The notes beneath the pieces were generated by a model that worked only from the letters and a program-made list of their open reading frames with translations, searched no databases and was not told where the DNA came from. A program made the translations under genes and the position numbers. Shown here piece by piece: positions 59,333-62,689 of a DNA stretch of 62,689 nucleotides; the stretch's first letter is position 1; every line of letters begins with the position of its first letter. Origin of the DNA: Anaeromassilibacillus stercoravium (GTDB taxonomy: Bacteria; Bacillota; Clostridia; Oscillospirales; Acutalibacteraceae); contig DWYE01000065.1 in NCBI GenBank assembly GCA_019118845.1, positions 1-62,689 of the forward strand. The letters run 5' to 3'.

Positions 59333-62300
59333 TTATCCAACGTGTACCACACAATGCATCTGCGGGTTCTGCCCCGGCAGCGTAGTATACACGCCGGTGC
59401 TACTTCCCGGGGCACCGGTCGCCCACACGCGGAAGTAGTAATCGTTGCCAATCTTTGCAACAAACTGCGTTTTCAACACATCTCCGTTGCCTACGGTAAA
59501 GCTGGGAACGGCTGTTGCACTTCCCATCACGGTCATCTTGAAGCAGTACGCGCTGCCTCTCTTTACCGTAAACGGAAGCGTTGTGTCAGAAACCACATAC
59601 ACTTGCGTCTGTGCCACTGGGATATTTGGGATAACAGGAGACGTTATGGCTGTAGCCGTACCGGTTCCAGAGGTGCTGCCGGACGAAGAACCGCCGCTGG
59701 AGCCTCCCGAATGGGAACCATCGTGCTTTTTCGTCTCCAACTGCCCAACTTTCTCCTCGACGTCGTCATAAGCGCCGGCCACCTGTTGGGGCGTTGCTTC
59801 CGGATCGTCCAAAACTTGCTTTGCTGCATGCACGGACGCGTTCAACGCCTGGACGGAAGCCGCTGTATAGTCGCTCAAGTCCATCCCTTCCACCTGTGCG
59901 ATCAGGTCCTTCAGCGCGTCCCGATCCGGGATTTTGCGCAGATCCTTGATTGCCTGGGTGAGCGCCAAAGCCGCCTCGTCGACCGCCTCCTGTGTGACAT
60001 CGCCCGCTCCCTGTTCCAGGATCGCCTCCGCTGCGGCAAGCGCTTCTTGGAAAGCCTCCTGCCCTTCCGGACGATACTCGTCCATATGGAGGGAATTCGC
60101 ATAATCGACCAGGGACTGCAAGCTGCTCAGGTCTGCCCGGAAGACCAGCCGATTCAGGGCATCTTCCAGAGCCTGGTACGCTTCCTCGACGTCCGCTTTC
60201 AAAGCGTCGCCACCCTGTGCATAGACGTCCTGTGCGCTCTGGTACGCTTCTTCAAAGCCTTCGTAGCTGCTTTCGGTAAAGAGCTCGGGGTCAATCTCGG
60301 ATGCAATCTCCAAGAGCTTTCCGAGGGAATCCACATCGCCCTTTTCAAATTCGAGATACTGAATCGCTTCGATCAGGCATTTCCACGCCGCATTGACCTG
60401 CGCCTGTGTCGCCCCATCATCCTCATATACCTCTTGCGCCGCAGCCCGTGCCTCCAGGAAATTCTCCCTTGCCGTATCTGCAAGGCCGGCCAACTCTTCT
60501 TCCGTAACCGCATTTGCTACATCCAAAGCAGCCTCCAAAATGGTCTTATTGACCACCGCAAATTGGAAATACAGTTTGGTATTTTCATTTGGCATGGTGA
60601 CAGAGTACGTGAAACCGTCCGCCTCGAAGGGGACCGTTTCTCCATTGCAGGTAACCGCGCTGAATACACGGTCCACCGGCGTGAAGTGCAGCTGCAACGC
60701 TTCGTTCGCCATCACCTTTGCGCTGTAAACGCCGTCCCGATCCATAATGACGCTTTCGACATTGCCCTCCACTTCCAAGTCCGCGTTCTCATTCCACTGG
60801 ACAAAGAAGAGGTGGGCGGATGGCTCCTGCTCAGGCTCCACAACTACAGTTGCCTCCGCCTGCAAATTTTCCGGGTTTTGTACGCCTTCCGGAAGCGTCA
60901 GGACGCCCGGAATCGTATAGGTGCCCGCCTCCGGCTGATAGCCGTCCTCTTCCCAGGCGACCGCCGCATCCGCCGTTGATCCATCGCTCAATGCAACTTC
61001 TACGGTTTCCGGCAGGTTCAGCTCTGCAAAGGGAGTCCCATAGGCGACGGTCTGCGGTTCCGGATTCGTCACAGAAATGACGGACAATTCCGGTTGTACA
61101 GCCGTAATCGTAAACTTGTCCAAATTGGCAGTGGACGTTTCATCGTTGTAGAATTTCAGACGGTCCACGCCCTTCTTGAGCTCGACCTGGATGGTCTGTT
61201 CGGCAAAGTTCGGATAGGTGTTTTCGCACGAAATACTGCCGGCGATGGTCTTGTCGAGGTTCTCATAATAGAGGACGTTCGGCGCTCCCGCCATGCAAGA
61301 CAGCGTGATGTCATAAACGCCATCCGCGGGAACCTCCACCCAGAGGTTCAGCCATGCGTTGCCATGGTCGCCGCAATTGCCCAGCCAGCCGACGGCCTTC
61401 CCGCCGCTTGCATAGGAATTTTCCTCTACAAGGGCGCCCTCGCCGCCAAATTCCAGAAGCTCTGCTTCTACATGGACCGGTGTCGCGTCCTGATTCAGGA
61501 CAACGGGATTGTTCTCCCCGTAATGGTCCATCGCGCGGAAGGAAACTACAATCGTATGGTCTCCTGCAACGTCCTCAAATGTATAAGAGGAAACGGCACC
61601 GGCCGATTGGCCATCCACCAGGACGTCCGCCACCTCATAGCCGCGGTCCGCTGTCATGGTAAAGGTCTGCGAATCGCCTTCCTCCACAGAAACAGCCCCG
61701 GACGGGGTGATGATCCCGTGCTCTTCCGCGGAAGCGGTGATGGTATAGGTGTTCGCCACCAGGTCCTTGGCCGTGAATTCGAATTTATCCAGGTTCGGGC
61801 CCGCATGGGAGTCCGCTGTAATCACCAGTTCGCCGGCCCCGGGCTCCGTGATGACCAAATCAAATTGGATCTCCTTATAGGGTGCACTGCTGTCGCCATA
61901 GACGCTCACCGAACCGCTTTGGATGTGTTCGCCGCTCCAATTGATGGTGTTCGCCGTCGCTTCGCTGAGGCGGCCGCTTTGGTAGCGGCAGTTCACCGTA
62001 TACGTGCCGGCGTTGGGCGCCACATAGGGAAGCTTGATAACATTGCCCGGCTCCATCCAGCCGACTTTCTTGCCGTTGCTCGCCCCGTCATCCTCTTCGA
62101 TCCGCACATACTTATCCCCGGAGATGGGAACCAGCGTAAAGAACTCCGCCTCGGCCAATTTGGTGCCTTCGCTTGTTCTCGGCAGCACAAACGGGTCTTC
62201 CGCGGTATAGGCCGTGCGCGGCTCCAGCGCTTCCTGGGCATTCTGGAGGTTCGTCAAAGCCGTGCCGACCTGCTCGCCCGTCGCGTCCGGATTGTCATAT

Positions 62301-62689
62301 ACAGCCTGCGCTTCCTCGCGGGCCTGTGCAAAGGCCTCCCAAGTGGCGGGCGTATACCAGCCTTCGTTTTGCGCATTTGCGGCGTCAAGCGCCGTCTTGA
62401 GCGCATTCTTGTCGACAAGGTCGTTGTCCTTGATGATGACGTCTGCGCGGGTATTAAAGCCCAGAATGGCGCCGCCGCCCGGGTTGACGATCTCCGCATA
62501 GAAGCGAAGGTCTCCTGTGACTTCGGTGTTTTCGATGGCTTCCACCGTTACGGTCGCTGTATCCTGGCCGTCTTCAAAAGTGACAGTTTTGCTCACATCG
62601 TTGTAATGCCGTCCGTGGACAGCGGTGTCCGGCGCGGTTTGGAAATCGACGGTCACTTTCCCGTCCGTTCCGCCCACGCGCTTGATGGT
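59333..62689 (-). CDS. Large modular surface protein, C-terminal part (cut by the window edge)
   Basis: The frame is open to the right edge, so the N-terminus and any signal peptide or catalytic domain are missing; 1118 residues are visible. In partial numbering: 1-88 Calx-beta-like (the edge codons continue its GGTDGKVTV strand); 93-160 a helical FIVAR-like repeat; 165-310 a CBM35/CBM6-like carbohydrate-binding domain; 310-390 an InlB-like beta repeat; 395-530 a second CBM-like domain; 535-618 a Big_4-like Ig domain; 620-712 another beta domain; 713-988 four further FIVAR-like repeats; 988-1024 a Gly/Ser-rich linker; 1025-1118 a terminal module like those of the transglutaminase-like protein. 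No LPxTG sorting signal is present. This layout is typical of the tail of a secreted glycan-degrading enzyme, but the enzyme itself is not seen. Confidence 0.85.
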   Translation of the reverse strand, partial: TIKRVGGTDGKVTVDFQTAPDTAVHGRHYNDVSKTVTFEDGQDTATVTVEAIENTEVTGDLRFYAEIVNPGGGAILGFNTRADVIIKDNDLVDKNALKTALDAANAQNEGWYTPATWEAFAQAREEAQAVYDNPDATGEQVGTALTNLQNAQEALEPRTAYTAEDPFVLPRTSEGTKLAEAEFFTLVPISGDKYVRIEEDDGASNGKKVGWMEPGNVIKLPYVAPNAGTYTVNCRYQSGRLSEATANTINWSGEHIQSGSVSVYGDSSAPYKEIQFDLVITEPGAGELVITADSHAGPNLDKFEFTAKDLVANTYTITASAEEHGIITPSGAVSVEEGDSQTFTMTADRGYEVADVLVDGQSAGAVSSYTFEDVAGDHTIVVSFRAMDHYGENNPVVLNQDATPVHVEAELLEFGGEGALVEENSYASGGKAVGWLGNCGDHGNAWLNLWVEVPADGVYDITLSCMAGAPNVLYYENLDKTIAGSISCENTYPNFAEQTIQVELKKGVDRLKFYNDETSTANLDKFTITAVQPELSVISVTNPEPQTVAYGTPFAELNLPETVEVALSDGSTADAAVAWEEDGYQPEAGTYTIPGVLTLPEGVQNPENLQAEATVVVEPEQEPSAHLFFVQWNENADLEVEGNVESVIMDRDGVYSAKVMANEALQLHFTPVDRVFSAVTCNGETVPFEADGFTYSVTMPNENTKLYFQFAVVNKTILEAALDVANAVTEEELAGLADTARENFLEARAAAQEVYEDDGATQAQVNAAWKCLIEAIQYLEFEKGDVDSLGKLLEIASEIDPELFTESSYEGFEEAYQSAQDVYAQGGDALKADVEEAYQALEDALNRLVFRADLSSLQSLVDYANSLHMDEYRPEGQEAFQEALAAAEAILEQGAGDVTQEAVDEAALALTQAIKDLRKIPDRDALKDLIAQVEGMDLSDYTAASVQALNASVHAAKQVLDDPEATPQQVAGAYDDVEEKVGQLETKKHDGSHSGGSSGGSSSGSTSGTGTATAITSPVIPNIPVAQTQVYVVSDTTLPFTVKRGSAYCFKMTVMGSATAVPSFTVGNGDVLKTQFVAKIGNDYYFRVWATGAPGSSTGVYTTLPGQNPQMHCVVHVG

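Noticed and set aside
59640..59740. Short repetitive GC-rich sequence resembling a repeat array
   Set aside because: It encodes the Gly/Ser-rich linker of the surface protein; repeats are irregular and there are no spacers, so it is not a CRISPR.
59309..60979. A 556-codon plus-strand frame opposite the surface protein
   Set aside because: The minus-strand frame has clear domain structure and continues to the window edge; the plus frame has none.

Overview
The window is a stretch of chromosome from a spore-forming, anaerobic-type Firmicute, most likely a clostridial (Oscillospiraceae/Ruminococcaceae-like) organism. The evidence is the Firmicutes gene order (infC-rpmI-rplT; rnc-smc-ftsY; yhbY-nadD-yqeK-rsfS), AddAB in place of RecBCD, SpoIIR and a SpoIIM-family protein, strong AGGAGG-type ribosome binding sites with frequent TTG/GTG starts, a V/A-type ATPase, acetate kinase, formate-tetrahydrofolate ligase and moderately GC-rich coding sequence. 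No tRNA, rRNA, CRISPR, phage or insertion sequence was recognised; it reads as core chromosome with a few accessory genes. The genus is not determined.

Layout. (1) 195-27617, all minus strand: read 5' to 3', spoIIR, then addB-addA, infC-rpmI-rplT behind a structured leader, a SpoU methyltransferase, dprA, topA, trmFO, plsX, rnc, an Elp3-like radical SAM gene, smc, ftsY, rdgB, a GNAT gene, yhbY, nadD, yqeK, rsfS and leuS, ending at an 18-bp hairpin. It covers translation, RNA modification, recombination and uptake, chromosome segregation, protein targeting and NAD synthesis. (2) 27774-28427, plus: a lone membrane protein behind a near-consensus promoter. (3) 28543-33361, minus: a PHP phosphatase, then an Lrp regulator, an aminotransferase and a DUF362-ferredoxin gene with overlapping ends, then ispE. 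(4) 33810-35553, plus: an ACT-domain/DUF711 pair. (5) 35853-44635, plus: a nine-gene V/A-ATPase operon (H-C-I-K-F-E-A-B-D). (6) 44808-48485: ackA (minus), divergent from tmcAL and a DUF4380-like gene (plus). (7) 48556-54025, minus: fhs, tsaE, tsaB, a secreted transglutaminase-like protein, rpiB and upp. (8) 54266-59150, plus: a SpoIIM-family membrane protein, a VanRS-like two-component system and a SEDS (FtsW/RodA/SpoVE) protein. (9) 59333 to the right edge, minus: the C-terminal 1118 residues of a large modular surface protein with carbohydrate-binding-like and FIVAR-like repeats, cut by the window edge.

No clear undescribed defence or mobile system was found. The observations most worth checking are an AUU start for infC below a folded leader, a probable sigma-F promoter at spoIIR, a beta-rich C-terminal module shared by two secreted proteins of the window, a translationally coupled Lrp/aminotransferase/DUF362-ferredoxin operon of unknown substrate, the acetate-linked ackA/tmcAL divergent pair, a promoter nested in a terminator hairpin upstream of the SEDS gene, and an envelope-type cluster around the VanRS-like system. 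Nothing was searched against databases: family names rest on recognisable motifs and length.
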